Counted from the stretch's first letter, positions 40,486-50,895 are shown. The stretch: 64,000 nt of DNA from Maniola hyperantus (GCF_902806685.2 NC_048546.1:434001-498000), one strand, 5' to 3'. The notes: a model not told the origin generated them from the sequence alone. A program made the numbers and translations.

Positions 40486-41305
40486 CTGGTGATTAGGCGC
40501 TAAAAGGTCTATGAAAGAGTACCTACTTACCTACTTAAAAAGAAACTGAAAGAAATTTTTATAAAAAACTCTAATTGGTTATTAAATATGTATTGTTTTA
40601 GTAGGTAGCTAGTTACAGACAACAAAATCATTTCGCTTTTCACGTAGAAAAGCCTTTGTGAATCAACCCTGAAATAGTATTCTATGTCCTATGCTATTCC
40701 CATTCTGTATGCATTAGGTAGGAATATTCGGCAGCCGTTGAGCGCGGCACAAAACCCCTAACGTATTAATTACTGCTCCCCGTCGCTTCACAAATTGCAA
40801 ATTGAGCGGACTGCGCTCCCGCTTCAGCCTAGGTACTACTTATACTACTAGCTAGCTAGCTTCGCCTTTCTGCGGTTTTGTTGAAACAAAATTACTGTTG
40901 CTAAATGCTACGGACGAATTTCACTTTTTGAACATCTATTTGGGCAACTACGCCAGGTCTTTGACACTAGAGCTTAAATAACTACACAAAGTTTCAACCA
41001 AAACTCCTATAACCAAAAATAGTCAATCCGAAACAACACACACACACACACAAAAACTCCCTGCTAATGTCATTCAAGTGCCAAGAGAGCCTTGTCGCAC
41101 TGTACTAGGTATACTCAGATATGCGCTATACCTAAACATAGTTGAAGTAAAAATACATTAATAAGGCAGGTAACTAAGTACGTACTTTAATTATGACGTC
41201 AAATTAAACACGAAATCTAAGAAAGTACTTTCCCGCCTTTCAAATTAAATTGTTCGCACCAAAAGGTATTGTTGGCCTTCACCTACATTGCCGGTTCAGA
41301 GCTGG
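40486..41305. other. Stretch without a recognised gene
   Basis: AT-rich. 40846-40880 repeats ctagctagctagcttcgcc, a possible C-type Helitron end. 41037-41053 is a (CA)n run. 41073-41106 shares gtgccaagagagccttgtcg with 35600. Nothing else is visible. Confidence 0.45.
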
Positions 41306-41774
41306 AAAAAACCGGCCAAGTGCGAGTCAGGCTCGCGCAACGAGGGTTCCGTACTACAGTCGTATTTTTTCGACATTTTGCAAGATAATTCAAAAACTAT
41401 GATGTATAAAAATAAATAAAAATCTGTTTTAGAATACACGTTTTAAATTGTTGTAAGACCTACATTATTAATTATTTATTTACAGGTGAAGCCGTTTAAT
41501 ATGATACCCCTCTTGAGATATTATCTTACTTCGAAAATTGAAAATATTAATTTTTTGGTTCATGACCACAATTTAATTTTTTTGTGTGATGTTACCACAA
41601 ATTCACGTTTTTCAGATTTTTCCCCGAATGTCTGCTCTAAGATCTACCTTCCTGCCAAATTTCATGATTCTAGGTCAACGGGAAGTACCCCGTAGGTTTC
41701 TTGACAGACCGACAGACAAAAAAGTGATCCTATAAGGGTTCCGTTTTTCCTTTTGAGTTACGGAATCCTAGAAA
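41306..41774 (+). mobile_element. Unclassified dispersed repeat G, longest copy
   Basis: It starts aaaaaccggccaagtgcgag, then ggttccgtactacagtcg, caaaaactatgatgtataaa, gttcatgaccacaattt, ttcatgattctaggtcaacg and aagtgatcctataaggg, ending with tacggaatcctaga. GGTTCCGTAC near the left and GTACGGAACC near the right (other copies) are inverted. About 40 bases at 41440-41483 are extra. No ORF of substance. Eight copies or fragments occur in the window. Confidence 0.8.
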
Positions 41775-41924
41775 GCGTTAAGTTCAATTTTATTGCGGTG
41801 ACTATAATTATTAAAGTCAGTTGACCTCAAGTAAAGAGTTGATGTTTTTGCTGGCTTTTAGGCTGATGCGGTAAATATAGGCAAACTGAAAGTTTGAGAC
41901 CTTAATTTTACTACAATACACTGC

Positions 41925-42181
41925 TGAACACGGTTGCCTTCTCAGAATAAAAAGGATTTGGCCATAGTTCATCACACTGGCCAAGTGCCAGGCTGGTAGA
42001 CTTCACACACCTTTAAGAACTACTATAGAGAACTTTCAGGCATGCAGGTTTTCTCACGATGTTTTCCTTCACCGTTAAAGCAAGTGATATTTAATTGCTT
42101 AAAAGTTAGAGGTGCATGTCCAGGATCGAGCTCCCGGCCTCCCAAAAAGAAGGCCGACGTCTTAACCACTAGGCTATAACC
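41925..42181 (-). mobile_element. tRNA-derived SINE (family S1), near complete
   Basis: On the minus strand the head carries a degraded box A (tagcctagtggttaagac) and box B (gagctcgatcctgg). The body includes ttaacggtgaaggaaaacat and tgcctgaaagttctc. Base changes in box B make transcription unlikely. Confidence 0.75.
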
Positions 42182-42235
42182 GCACAAAGTTACTGCTTAC
42201 TTTAGTAACAATTTATAATTACTAAAACTTTAACA

Positions 42236-42364
42236 GTCGTACTCAGAGTCGCTTAATCGTTACTTAAGTTTAGTTAAAACGAGACAGAGCTATCTATATC
42301 TCTCACATAAATCTGTCTCGTTTTAACTCAATCTTAAGTAACGATTAGCGACTCTGAGTACGGC
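42236..42364. mobile_element. Fold-back MITE, 129 bp
   Basis: gtcgtactcagagtcgctta at the left pairs with its complement closing ctctgagtacggc at 42364. The arms are about 53 bp long with few mismatches, around a ctatctatatct loop. No ORF. No other copy is seen in the window. Confidence 0.75.
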
Positions 42365-42404
42365 GGTAAGTTCTATAATTTATAATAATTCAATTCATCT
42401 AAAT

Positions 42405-42625
42405 TCTAAATATATAAAAGGAAAAATTGACTGACTGACTGACTGATCTATCAACGCACAGCTCAAACTACTGGACGGATCGCGCTAAAATTTGGCATGC
42501 AGTTAGCTATTAGGACGTAGGCATCCGCTTAGAATGGATTTCTGAAAATTAAACCTCTAAGGGGGGTGAAATAGGGGGTTGAAATTTGTGTAGTCCACGC
42601 GGACGAAGTCGCGAGCATAAGCTAG
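42405..42625 (+). mobile_element. Non-autonomous Helitron, family A, full length
   Basis: It starts TCTAAATATATAAAAGG and ends acgcggacgaagtcgcg, then ataagctag at 42625. Confidence 0.85.
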
Positions 42626-42648
42626 TAATAACTAAAACGTTTAAGTAA

Positions 42649-42718
42649 TTTTATAGGTGCGATAGGTTCTGAGTTTCTTTAATTCTTAAGAAACTCAGAA
42701 CCTTTCGCACCTATAAAA
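42649..42718. repeat. 70-bp near-perfect hairpin
   Basis: ttttataggtgcgataggtt at the left pairs with aacctttcgcacctataaaa at the right; arms of about 31 bp carry a single mismatch around an 8-base loop (ttaattct region). It is 24 bases from a Helitron end. The size fits a microRNA precursor or a tiny fold-back element. Confidence 0.7.
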
Positions 42719-43029
42719 AGCTTTGAGGCTGGAGTTGGCACAAATTAAAAAGTTAACTTTAAACTAGCCTGGCGTTATAAACCGGTAGTAGTATCGCGTG
42801 AAGGAACCCATTGGCCCAGTTGGCGCTATGCTAATGCCCAGATACTGTCTAGATAGGGCTGCCTGCCTGGATGCAGCCACATCTAGATTTCTGTACGCCA
42901 CGAATAATGGAACTGCAGTCACGAACGTTGCGAATTGTGAACAAATTAGCGAATTATTATGTCACTACCCGTGGCCGTGTGCCTGATGGGATTTTCTCGG
43001 CGTATCTCAGGATTCAGAAACCATGCGAC

Positions 43030-43228
43030 TTTTTAGGGTTCCGTACCTCGAAAGGAAAAAAGGGACCCTTATAGGATCACTTTGTTGTCTCAGTCAGTCA
43101 AGAAAACTACAGGATACTTCCCGTTGACTTAGAATCATGAAATTTGGCAGGTAGGTAGGTCTTATAGCAGACCTAAGGGGAAAAATCTGAAAACCGTGAA
43201 TTTAGGGTTACATCACACAAAAACGAGT
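43030..43228 (-). mobile_element. Repeat G, 3' half, inverted
   Basis: tttagggttccgtacctcg, ccttataggatcactttgttg, gaatcatgaaatttggcagg and ccgtgaatttagggttac are the inverted right half of repeat G. Confidence 0.7.
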
Positions 43229-43582
43229 AGGACACTTTTTAGTGTAGTAGCTTTGTCTTTGACTCGCTCCTTTAAAACCTTGCCAACTTAAGATGGTACT
43301 CTATAAAGGCGGATTCAAGCACCGTTCCTTTTAGGTAAATGTTTTACATTTTTAGCCGCTTTATCTTGTCAATGGCGCTAATTACAGAGTACCTACTGTC
43401 CTCGCTAATGATCTTAGTACTTAATTGTTTTCAAACTAATCGCTTTTACGGCCACCGACGGAATGACAATGGTTTTGTTGTTAATACCTTTTTAAATGTT
43501 ACTTTTTAACTTGATAAATTGTTTATCGAAATACCTTATTCTTGGGTCCCTATTTGTTTTTTTTTAATGATTATAAAATATT

Positions 43583-43923
43583 GACAACCTCCTTGGCGCA
43601 GTGGTAAGCGCTGTGGTTTTATTAGAGGGAGGTCCCGGGTTCGATTCCTGGCAGGGATTTGGAATTTTTTAATTTCTAAATTTCTGGTCTGGTCTGGTGG
43701 GAGGCCTCGGCCGTGGCTAGTTACCACCCTACAGCAAAGCCGTGCCGCCAAGCGATTTAGCGTTCCGGTACGATGCCGTGTAGAAACCAAAGGTGTATGG
43801 GTTTAATAAAAACTGCCATACTCCTTCCAGGTTAGCCCGCTCCCACCTTAGACTGCATCGTCACTTACCATCAGGTGAGATTGCAGTCAAGGGCTAACTT
43901 GTATCTTAATAAAAAAAAAAAAA
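43583..43923 (+). mobile_element. tRNA-derived SINE (family S2), full length
   Basis: The head reads ggcgcagtggtaagcgctg (box A region) and box B GGTTCGATTCC at 43638-43648. The body has ctggtctggtctggtggg, gtgccgccaagcgatttagc, cggtacgatgccgtgtag and accatcaggtgagattgcag. It ends in an A-run. Full or partial copies at 45803 and 49978. Confidence 0.88.
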
Positions 43924-44104
43924 CAATAAACTTAAAGCTAGCCTTATCTAATTACTATACAAATCTAGCCCGCGTGGAATTGTGCCAAGAATACTGGCTG
44001 CATTTCCGCGCTGGACAGCCAGGCTGATCCGTTGCGCAAAAATTTGAATTCTTATGTTTATCTCTTTCTCCCGACTACTCGCGACTTCATTTCCAATTTC
44101 GCGA

Positions 44105-44178
44105 TTTTTAGGGTTACGTATCTCAAAAGGAAAAACAGAACCTTTATAGGATCATTTTGTTGTCTGTCGGTCTGTCTG
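44105..44178 (-). mobile_element. Repeat G end fragment
   Basis: tttttagggttacgtatctc, aacctttataggatcattttg and ttgtctgtcggtctg match the right end of repeat G, inverted. A short S1 SINE tail (gggccagcgatgggttgatc) follows to 44233. Confidence 0.6.
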
Positions 44179-44472
44179 GACAGAGAGAAGATCCTTGATC
44201 AGTAGTGGGCCAGCGATGGGTTGATCACGATGAAATTTTAAGTGTAGATCTTGGACTAGTAAGTAATGCCGATTTTACAAAGTGAATGCCAAAGTTAAAA
44301 CCTTCAGAGAAGCCATGTAAGAGTATTAGAATAAGAGCTGCGAATTGTGTTCGTTTATTGTGACAAATATCATTAACCTAATGGAATCAGCGGTAAATGA
44401 TATTGCTTGGGGTCAAGTAATTCCACAGACCACAAATATATACCTATAAGCTCATTAGCATTGAGATTTTGC

Positions 44473-44650
44473 TTCGCTGAGGGGTTCGCGTTGATCACAG
44501 TCACACTTCGCTGAGGGGTTCGCGTTGATCACAGTCACACTTCGCTGAGGGGTTCGCGTTGATCACAGTCACACTTCGCTGAGGGGTTCGCGTTGATCAC
44601 AGTCACACTTCGCTGAGGGGTTCGCGTTGATCACAGTCGTCAGTCACACC
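44473..44650 (+). repeat. 34-bp tandem repeat, five copies
   Basis: The unit starts ttcgctgaggggttcgcgtt and ends gatcacagtcacac. Copies start at 44473, 44507, 44541, 44575 and 44609, practically identical. The last is interrupted by cagtcgtcagtcacacc. It is GC-richer than its flanks. No partner elsewhere in the window. Confidence 0.9.
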
Positions 44651-44689
44651 TATGTTAAGTTTGTATAATTGGGTATAACTTTATTTTAT

Positions 44690-45002
44690 TTTTAACCGAC
44701 TTCAAAAAAAGGAGGAGGTTCTCAATTCGTCGGAATCTTTTTTTTTTTTTTTTTATGTATGTTCCCCGATTACTCGAAGACGCCTGGACCGATTTTGAAA
44801 ATTCTTTTTTTGTTTGAAAGGGTATACTTCAAAGTTGGTCCCATTTAAATTTGGTGAAGATCTGATGAACATCTTCGAAGATAGATACTGGAACTCCTCA
44901 ACGGATAAGAGTAAATTGCTCGCGATCAGTGTAATAGCTTAGTAAACAGTAGATTTTTAACCAGTCATAGCATAATTCCATGGGGCCACTAAAAATTGTG
45001 CA
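44690..45002 (+). repeat. Repeat I, longest copy
   Basis: aaccgacttcaaaaaaagg, aggttctcaattcgtcggaa, a T-run, then gacgcctggaccgattttga and ggtatacttcaaagttggtc. It directly joins the fold-back element at 45003, whose ends also read accgacttc. Confidence 0.6.
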
Positions 45003-45352
45003 ATAAAATTTTTTTACAAAAAAAAAAAACCGACTTCGATACAGAAACACTAAAAATTGAAAAATAATTTAATTTATTACCGAATATATTATGTATACAA
45101 GAGTTAATATAGTTCCATAATAATATTTTTTGGGGTCGGTGCCAATGAGGTGCCATTGTGGAGTCTCATAAAAATATGAAGTCTAGACGATTCGCGCAGC
45201 TAAAGCTAATTGGCACCGGCACCAAAAAGTATTATTATGGAACTATATTAACTCTTGTATACATAATATATTCGGTAATAAATTAAATTATTTTTCAATT
45301 TTTAGTGTTTCTGTATGGAAGTCGGTTTTTTTTTTTGTAAAAAATTTTTTAT
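45003..45352. mobile_element. 350-bp fold-back element
   Basis: The left arm (45003-45146) and right arm (45209-45352) are near-perfect reverse complements. Landmarks are accgacttcgatacagaaac, atatattatgtatacaagag and ggggtcggtgccaat on the left, and their complements on the right. A 62-base loop is unpaired. No ORF. It could be an inverted duplication of repeat I or a MITE. Confidence 0.8.
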
Positions 45353-45408
45353 TCATTATAGGCAACCGCTTTGCCACAATCACACTTGATCGAAAGTGAT
45401 GATGTGGC

Positions 45409-46235
45409 CTAAGATGGGACGCGTTTACCTAGAAGATACCTATTCACTCTTGTTTTAAAGATACCCGCGTTGTAATTGGTAGGAAACACATATCGCGGAA
45501 GAGTATTCGCGTATGAGGAATGATGACGAAAATTTTTTCGTGCTAGATAGGATGTCGACGACATAAGGATGGAAACTCGCCCGACGTCTTGCGGTTCGGT
45601 GGTAAAATGGTGAAGGGATGACAAGATCGAAATGTTCCTGAGCACACTCTCCGAAATATATCCTATAAAACACTGATAAGCCGGCGACCTTGCGGCGGTG
45701 ATCAAGACTTTGAAGTTTCGCCAGTAACGGAGAGTCTTCGCCTATGAGTCTCCTAGCTTGACGATCAACGGCATCCAGAGCCGCTAGTTGGTACCGCTAG
45801 ACGACCTCCCTGGCGCAGTAGTGAGCGCTGTGGTCTTAATAGTGGCAGGTCCCGGGTTCGATTCCTGGCAGGGGTTTGGAATTTTATAATTTCTAAATTT
45901 CTGGTCTGGTCTGATGGGAGGCTTCGGCCGTGGCTAGTTACCACCCTACCGGCAAAGCCGTGCCGCCAAGCGATTTAGCGTTCCGGTACGATGCCGTGTA
46001 GAAACCAAAGGGGTATGGGTTTAATAAAAACTGCCATGCCCCTTCCAGGTTAGCCCGCTATCATCTTAGACTGCATCATCACTTACCACCAGGTGAGAAT
46101 GCAGTCAAGGGCTAACTTGTATCTGAATACAAAAAAAAAACTTGGTGGTTGCAGTACTCCATGCACGACCTGACTTGTGCTTGATACAAAGTAATCAGTT
46201 GGTGCGGCTCAAACTTTAGTAAACTGTGACTCATT
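45409..46235 (-). pseudogene. CR1-like LINE C-terminal remnant split by a SINE
   Basis: On the minus strand, 46141-46235 reads LITLYQAQVRSCMEYCNH. After the SINE, 45409-45802 continues YQLAALDAVDRQARRLIGED, then SPLLAKLQSLDHRRKVAGLS, FYRIYFGECAQEHFDLVIPS, HPYVVDI and, after a frameshift, NAGIFKTRVNRYLLGKR and a stop. This order is that of the region after the reverse transcriptase in CR1/Jockey-type LINEs. It is inactive. Confidence 0.78.
45803..46140 (+). mobile_element. tRNA-derived SINE (family S2), full length, inside a LINE
   Basis: gacctccctggcgcagtag, GGTTCGATTCC box B, ctggtctggtctgatggg, cggtacgatgccgtgtag and an A-run. It sits between two collinear pieces of the LINE remnant. Confidence 0.85.
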
Positions 46236-46510
46236 AAATAACTCGTCTAGGAGAAGACGCATCGCTTTTGTTCCATCCGTCGCAATAAACTCTGATCTTT
46301 GTCGCAGTACATGCAATACTGATAATATCAGTGATGTTATCAGTGGTCGCGACCTTGACGCGATTCTAATCTGATACCGTCCCCGCCTCTACTTTTCACT
46401 ATCATGTATAATATCAGTACTGTAGCACGATTAAACTGTAGTAAACGCTCAATCATTAAAGAACGCGTTTGATACAATACATTAAATTAATGAGAACATC
46501 AGACTTCCAT

Positions 46511-46932
46511 AAAAAAAGGCCAAGTGCGAGTCAGGCTCGCGCAATGAGGGTTCCGTACTACAGTCGTATTTTTTTGACATTTTGCACGATAATTCAAAAA
46601 CTATGATGCATAAAAATAAATAAAACCTGTTTTAGAATGTACAGGTGAAAACCTTTCATATGATACCCCACTTGATATAGTCACTCACTTCGAAAGTTGA
46701 AAATACTAATTATTAGTTCATGACCACAATTTAATTTTTTTTTGTGATCCAACCCTAAATTCGCGGTTTTCAGATTTAGCCCCAAATGTCAGCTATAAGA
46801 TCTACCTACCTGCCAAATTTCATGATTCTAGGTCAACGGGAAGTACCCTGTAGGTTTCTTGACAGACAGACAGACAACAAAGTGATCCTATAAGGGTTCC
46901 GTTTTTCCTTTTGAGGTACGGAACCCTAAAAA
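46511..46932 (+). mobile_element. Unclassified dispersed repeat G
   Basis: It starts aaaaaaaggccaagtgcgag and ends gtacggaaccctaaaaa. Contains GGTTCCGTAC and GTACGGAACC as an internal inverted pair. Confidence 0.8.
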
Positions 46933-46964
46933 TCACTAACCATCACTATTCTCTACAACGTATA

Positions 46965-47310
46965 AAATAGAGTCGCTTCTCGCTGTCTGTATGTATGTAT
47001 GAACGCGTAGATCTTTTAAACTACGCAACGGATTTTAATGCGGTTTTCACAAATGGATAGAGTGATTCAAGAGGAAGGTTCATAGGTATAGCTTAATATT
47101 GGTTTGTATTAATTTCTTGAAATATCACGAGATTTGAACAAAATGTCGGAAGAAATCAAGCTTCCACTGATTTAAAAAAATTCTTTCTCTTATAGAAAGC
47201 TACATTATTAGCAAGTAGGTACCAAGAGCTACATTTTATTCTCAAAAAATTAGAGATCCCTAGGTAAATTGAAATAATGTGAATTAGGTCAAAAAAATCC
47301 TCTCATTTGA
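46965..47310 (+). mobile_element. Helitron-like element, family D, with insertion
   Basis: cgcttctcgctgtctgtatg, aactacgcaacggattttaa, gtgattcaagaggaaggttc, then after extra sequence tagagatccctaggtaaatt and tcctctcatttgag. The minus copy at 31990 has the same order. Confidence 0.55.
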
Positions 47311-48273
47311 GTTTCCGAGTTTGAGCGCGCGCTGCCTAAATAGTCAAAGTTACACGAAAACTTATATTGATTAGATGATTTGGTAATACAATAATCATGA
47401 TAAGAATCTCGGTTGAATGCTTCAGATCGCTCTACCAATCCCTTTTAGGGCACGCCCAGTCGGCCGATATATCACTCAGTACCTATTTACTTTCCTTTAC
47501 CTAACCCTCAGCACCACTTAGCATTTTAGCAACCCTAGCTCGGACGAAAGTGAGCGTCATTTATCAACTAACGATGCCATATCAAACGTACCGATTACTT
47601 CTAAATGGATAGTCCCGATTTATAGCATAGGTACGCTGTTATAACTAGGCCACATCAACGTCCTTCCTCTCTATTATATTTGTATTTTATTTATTTCGAT
47701 TTAGACTTATACAAACGCTAACGAAAGTCAGATCGACATAGTACAATACAATAATAAAATAAGTGTACAAAATATGGCATAGAATCTAGTTGAAAATGGC
47801 ATAAAAATTACTTAGTTACCCAAGCACCTTGTCATTTAGAAATGAAATCCTTAGTGTTGTTTAATATAAAAGCCACTAAATGATTTCCGCTACTTCATTT
47901 AGGTTTTTACAATCCCAAGAGAACTCTTCGATTTTCCAGGATAAAAAGTAGCCTATATTATATCCGTATACAGGATGCAAGCTATCTCTGTACCAAATAG
48001 ATGATGCTCACGACTTCGTACAAGTGGAATTAGGTTTTAAGAAATTCTGTAGGAACTCTTTAATTAATTCCCAGGGCTAAAAGCACAGTGCGTAGGAAAT
48101 ACCTACCCATACAACTGTTACCATGCCTCGAAGGTACTTAATCAACTCAGAAAAGAAGAAGAAACAGAAAATTTATCAAGTTAGTTAAATGGCAGGAGGA
48201 AACACGGACGCCGGAGCCCGGAAGGGCGTTAACTAAGCCACTGCGGTTTTATCTACATCCTAATTCCTATCAG
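47311..48273. other. Stretch with decayed Helitron fragments only
   Basis: 47880-48060 holds two broken, inverted B-type pieces (ttttccaggataaaaagtag; gatgctcacgacttcg). 48189-48220 shares the acacggacgccgg word with 27101 and 34764. The rest shows nothing. Confidence 0.45.
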
Positions 48274-48700
48274 TACGCTTAGTATAAGATTTTACGTCTC
48301 GCCAATGTTGCTAGAATTCGAGAGTCGAAATACAATAATGTCAATGTAAAATGGACCTAAAGAGTCTTGAATTGAAGTCAAAAATTCAATGCCACTGATT
48401 TTAATTTCGCAACGTAGACAAACTTGAGCTTGACAAGGCAGTTTTTTTAAAGAATATTAGCCATGTTAAATGACTAATATTCCCCTTTCCTCTTCAACTA
48501 AGCGTCAGGCTTGTGCTAGGAGTAGGTACGACAATAGTGCAACGGGCGGGGTTTGCACCGTCGCGACCTTTCGGTTTTCAGTCCACTCCTTTACCGGTTG
48601 AGCTATTGAGGCTCTAAAGTTTCGGGTTAAGATCCAGTTTACTATTACGCGGAAGTGTTTCGACACTCGGACACTATCAACGTTGGTGAGGCATAAAAAC
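48274..48700. mobile_element. Fold-back MITE (TACCCG family) split by a SINE
   Basis: tacgcttagtataagatttt, gattttacgtctcgcc, gaattcgagagtcgaaatac and gccactgattttaatttcgc are the left half. After the SINE, gttaagatccagtttac and cggaagtgtttcgacactcg continue. The right terminus is gone. Confidence 0.75.
48441..48616 (-). mobile_element. tRNA-derived SINE (family S3) inside a MITE
   Basis: The minus strand starts with box A TAGCTCAACCGG and a degraded box B, and ends in an A-run (T-run at 48442). It matches 23960-24131 over its length. Confidence 0.78.
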
Positions 48701-49028
48701 TCATACCAAGCGTACAGCCTATCAGATATCAATGAAACGTCACTATAAACGAGCACTTTCTGCTGACAATCACGAATTAATTACTTCAGGCAAACGTTCA
48801 CGGTTCCCGTCACCTATAATGCGTAGTGGGTGTTTACTTTCGAGCCGCGGATTCACTTAGCAAACTCCCTGAAAGCGAATGTCATTAATCAAGCAGGTTT
48901 CTCCACCTTATGCCTCGTTACGCCCCCGTACCAAATCTATTGTTTGATCCATTATGATCCGCCAAAGGTTCGATTCCACTATAGGGATTTGGGAAATGAT
49001 TCGCGATCTCGCGAATCGTGTGGCCGGC

Positions 49029-49078
49029 GCACAGTGTTTCATTTGACCAAAAAAAATTCCCTCTTCTGTTTTCAGTAT
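49029..49078. mobile_element. Solo end of the hAT-like element
   Basis: cacagtgtttcatttgacca followed by attccctcttctgttttcag is the outer 50 bases of the arms at 11508 and 13014. No second end is nearby. The flanking sequence (gattcgcgatctcgcgaatc) is a small palindrome. Confidence 0.7.
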
Positions 49079-49134
49079 CGGCGGCAATCGTATAGTTCCG
49101 CACATTCCCGCTAGCCCGAATGGTTGCACATATA

Positions 49135-49320
49135 TCTATGCTAATATTATAAAAAGGTAAAAGTTTGTAAGTTTGTTTATAAGTACAGGAAGTAATCTCT
49201 GGAATTACTGAACCGATCTTGGTAAAGCTACATTATTCCTGAGTGACATAGGCTTTATTTTTATTTTAAAAAAATTAGAGATTCTTACGAAAATTTTAAT
49301 AAGCCGGAGCGGGTCGCTAG
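49135..49320 (+). mobile_element. Helitron-like element, family C
   Basis: It starts TCTATGCTAATATTATAAA, with ggtaaaagtttgtaag and gaattactgaaccg, and ends aagccggagcgggtcgctag at 49320. Confidence 0.75.
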
Positions 49321-49861
49321 AATAATATATTTCGCGGGATTTTTTGTTTTTCTGCGCTTCATACATATAATACACAGGGCGGAATTTCCGAATTCCGATT
49401 TCCCGAATGCCGAACTGTCGTACGAATCATTTGCCGAATTGCGATAGTGTAGTCGTACCATACGAGCGATTTCATACATTGATTTGTACTGATTAGTATG
49501 GTAACTAATGTAAAGTGATTTATGATTAGTGGTTATGTAAAGCTTCATTGTTTGATTGTGTAATACATTAATTAATATCCTTGTGTACATTTGTAAAGCA
49601 TACCCAATTGTGTAAATATGGCTTTATTAATCTCAAAGCACTTGAAAAGCCACTCTCCTTGAACAGAGGTTGGGTTATGTGGGAAGTAGTAAAACCTCTT
49701 CCTTTAATGTTATATTCATCATCATCATCAACCATCATCGGCTCACTGCTGAGCTCGTATATTATGTCCAGGGTTAACCAGAGTACATCACACCTATTAT
49801 GTCATTCCCCGGGATGCAAGCTATCTCCTGATAGAAAGTACTTTATTTCCTTTGCCTTAAA

Positions 49862-49921
49862 AAATAAAAAAAAGATTCCGACGAATTGAGAACCTCCTCC
49901 TTTTTTGAAGTCGGTTAAAAA
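49862..49921 (-). repeat. Repeat I end, inverted
   Basis: aaagattccgacgaattgag, aacctcctccttttttgaag and tcggtt are the inverted opening of repeat I. Confidence 0.65.
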
Positions 49922-49977
49922 TGTGAATCTATGGTAACAGAGTAAAGAGTTATTTAAAAATAATAAAATTGTCTTAG

Positions 49978-50282
49978 GCCCGTGGGAGGGGAGGGGAAAG
50001 TGGGAGGTCCCGGTTTCGATTCCTGGCAGCGATTTGGAATTTTATAATTTCTAAATTTCTGGTCTGGCCTGGTCTGGGCCACCCTATCGGCAAAGCCGTG
50101 CCGCCAAGCGATTTAGCGTTCCGGTACGATGCCGTGTAGAAACCAAAGGGGCATGGGTTATTAAAAACTGCCATACCTACCCCTTCCAGGTTCGCCCGCT
50201 TCCATCTTAGACTGCATCGTCACTTACCATCAGGTGAGATTGCAGTCAAGGGGTAACTTGTATCTGAACAATTTAAAAAAAT
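49978..50282 (+). mobile_element. tRNA-derived SINE (family S2), head replaced
   Basis: The box B stretch is degraded (ggtttcgattcctggc). The body is standard: ctggtctggcctggtctg, gtgccgccaagcgatttagc, cggtacgatgccgtgtag and accatcaggtgagattgcag. Box A is not recognisable (gggaggggaggggaaag instead). Confidence 0.75.
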
Positions 50283-50342
50283 AGAAGTATAGAAGTATGG
50301 GTTTAGACGCAGTGGCCATACTAACACAGTAGTCAAAAGTTG

Positions 50343-50518
50343 TACAGTACGCGGCAGAAGCTAATGTACACCGACCTTTAGAAGGAGATAGCGGATTTGT
50401 AGAGCATTGTCTTTGTCGTTGAGACCGACAAATTAACGTCATTATAGGTTCCTATGAGTGACGGAGACAATGCTCTACAATACCGAAATGTCATTCTAAA
50501 TACACGGCCGTGTATTGT
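50343..50518. mobile_element. MITE, TACAGTACGC family
   Basis: tacagtacgcggcagaagct opens it, with gtagagcattgtctttgtc and gagacaatgctctacaatac as an inner inverted pair. The right end is degraded (cacggccgtgtattgtag). Two related copies are at 16166 and 50947. Confidence 0.7.
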
Positions 50519-50605
50519 AGTTAGGTAATAGGTATAAGGTAGGTATTCGACGCTCAATCGCAACTCGAAGCTATCAGCAATACGTAGTGTTGCAATGTGT
50601 GGCAT

Positions 50606-50671
50606 CAGCGGGCAGCGGGCAGCGGGCAGCGGGCAGCGGGCAGCGGGCAGCGGGCAGCGGGCAGCGGGCAG
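50606..50671 (+). repeat. (CAGCGGG)n, about 9 copies
   Basis: A perfect 7-bp tandem repeat over 66 bases, GC-rich in AT-rich surroundings. A seven-residue repeat on the minus strand (PAARCPL) follows from the 7-bp period and is not a gene. Confidence 0.95.
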
Positions 50672-50849
50672 GTCACGCATGGGCGGCGGCGGTCACGGCC
50701 GAAACGATGCTGTCACACGAACACTGACCAATTGCACATCACTCAATGAACTGATTTTATTCGTTTTACTCGTTCGTATGTAGCAATTCCAGCCAAAATG
50801 GTAACAAATTTGTAGCTATAACCAGTTATTACACGACAGTCCAAAAAAA

Positions 50850-50895
50850 GGACCTCCCTGACGCAGTGGTCTTACCTATTAGTTCCCGGGTCCGA
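50850..50895 (+). mobile_element. SINE S2 head fragment
   Basis: ggacctccctgacgcagtgg, then a shortened gttcccgggtccg. The body is missing. Confidence 0.55.

Noticed and set aside
43583..43660. A possible tRNA gene with box B GGTTCGATTCC
   Set aside because: Same body as the other S2 SINE copies, with an A-tail; a dispersed SINE.
44473..44650. CRISPR-like array
   Set aside because: The units are contiguous identical repeats without distinct spacers, in a eukaryotic context.
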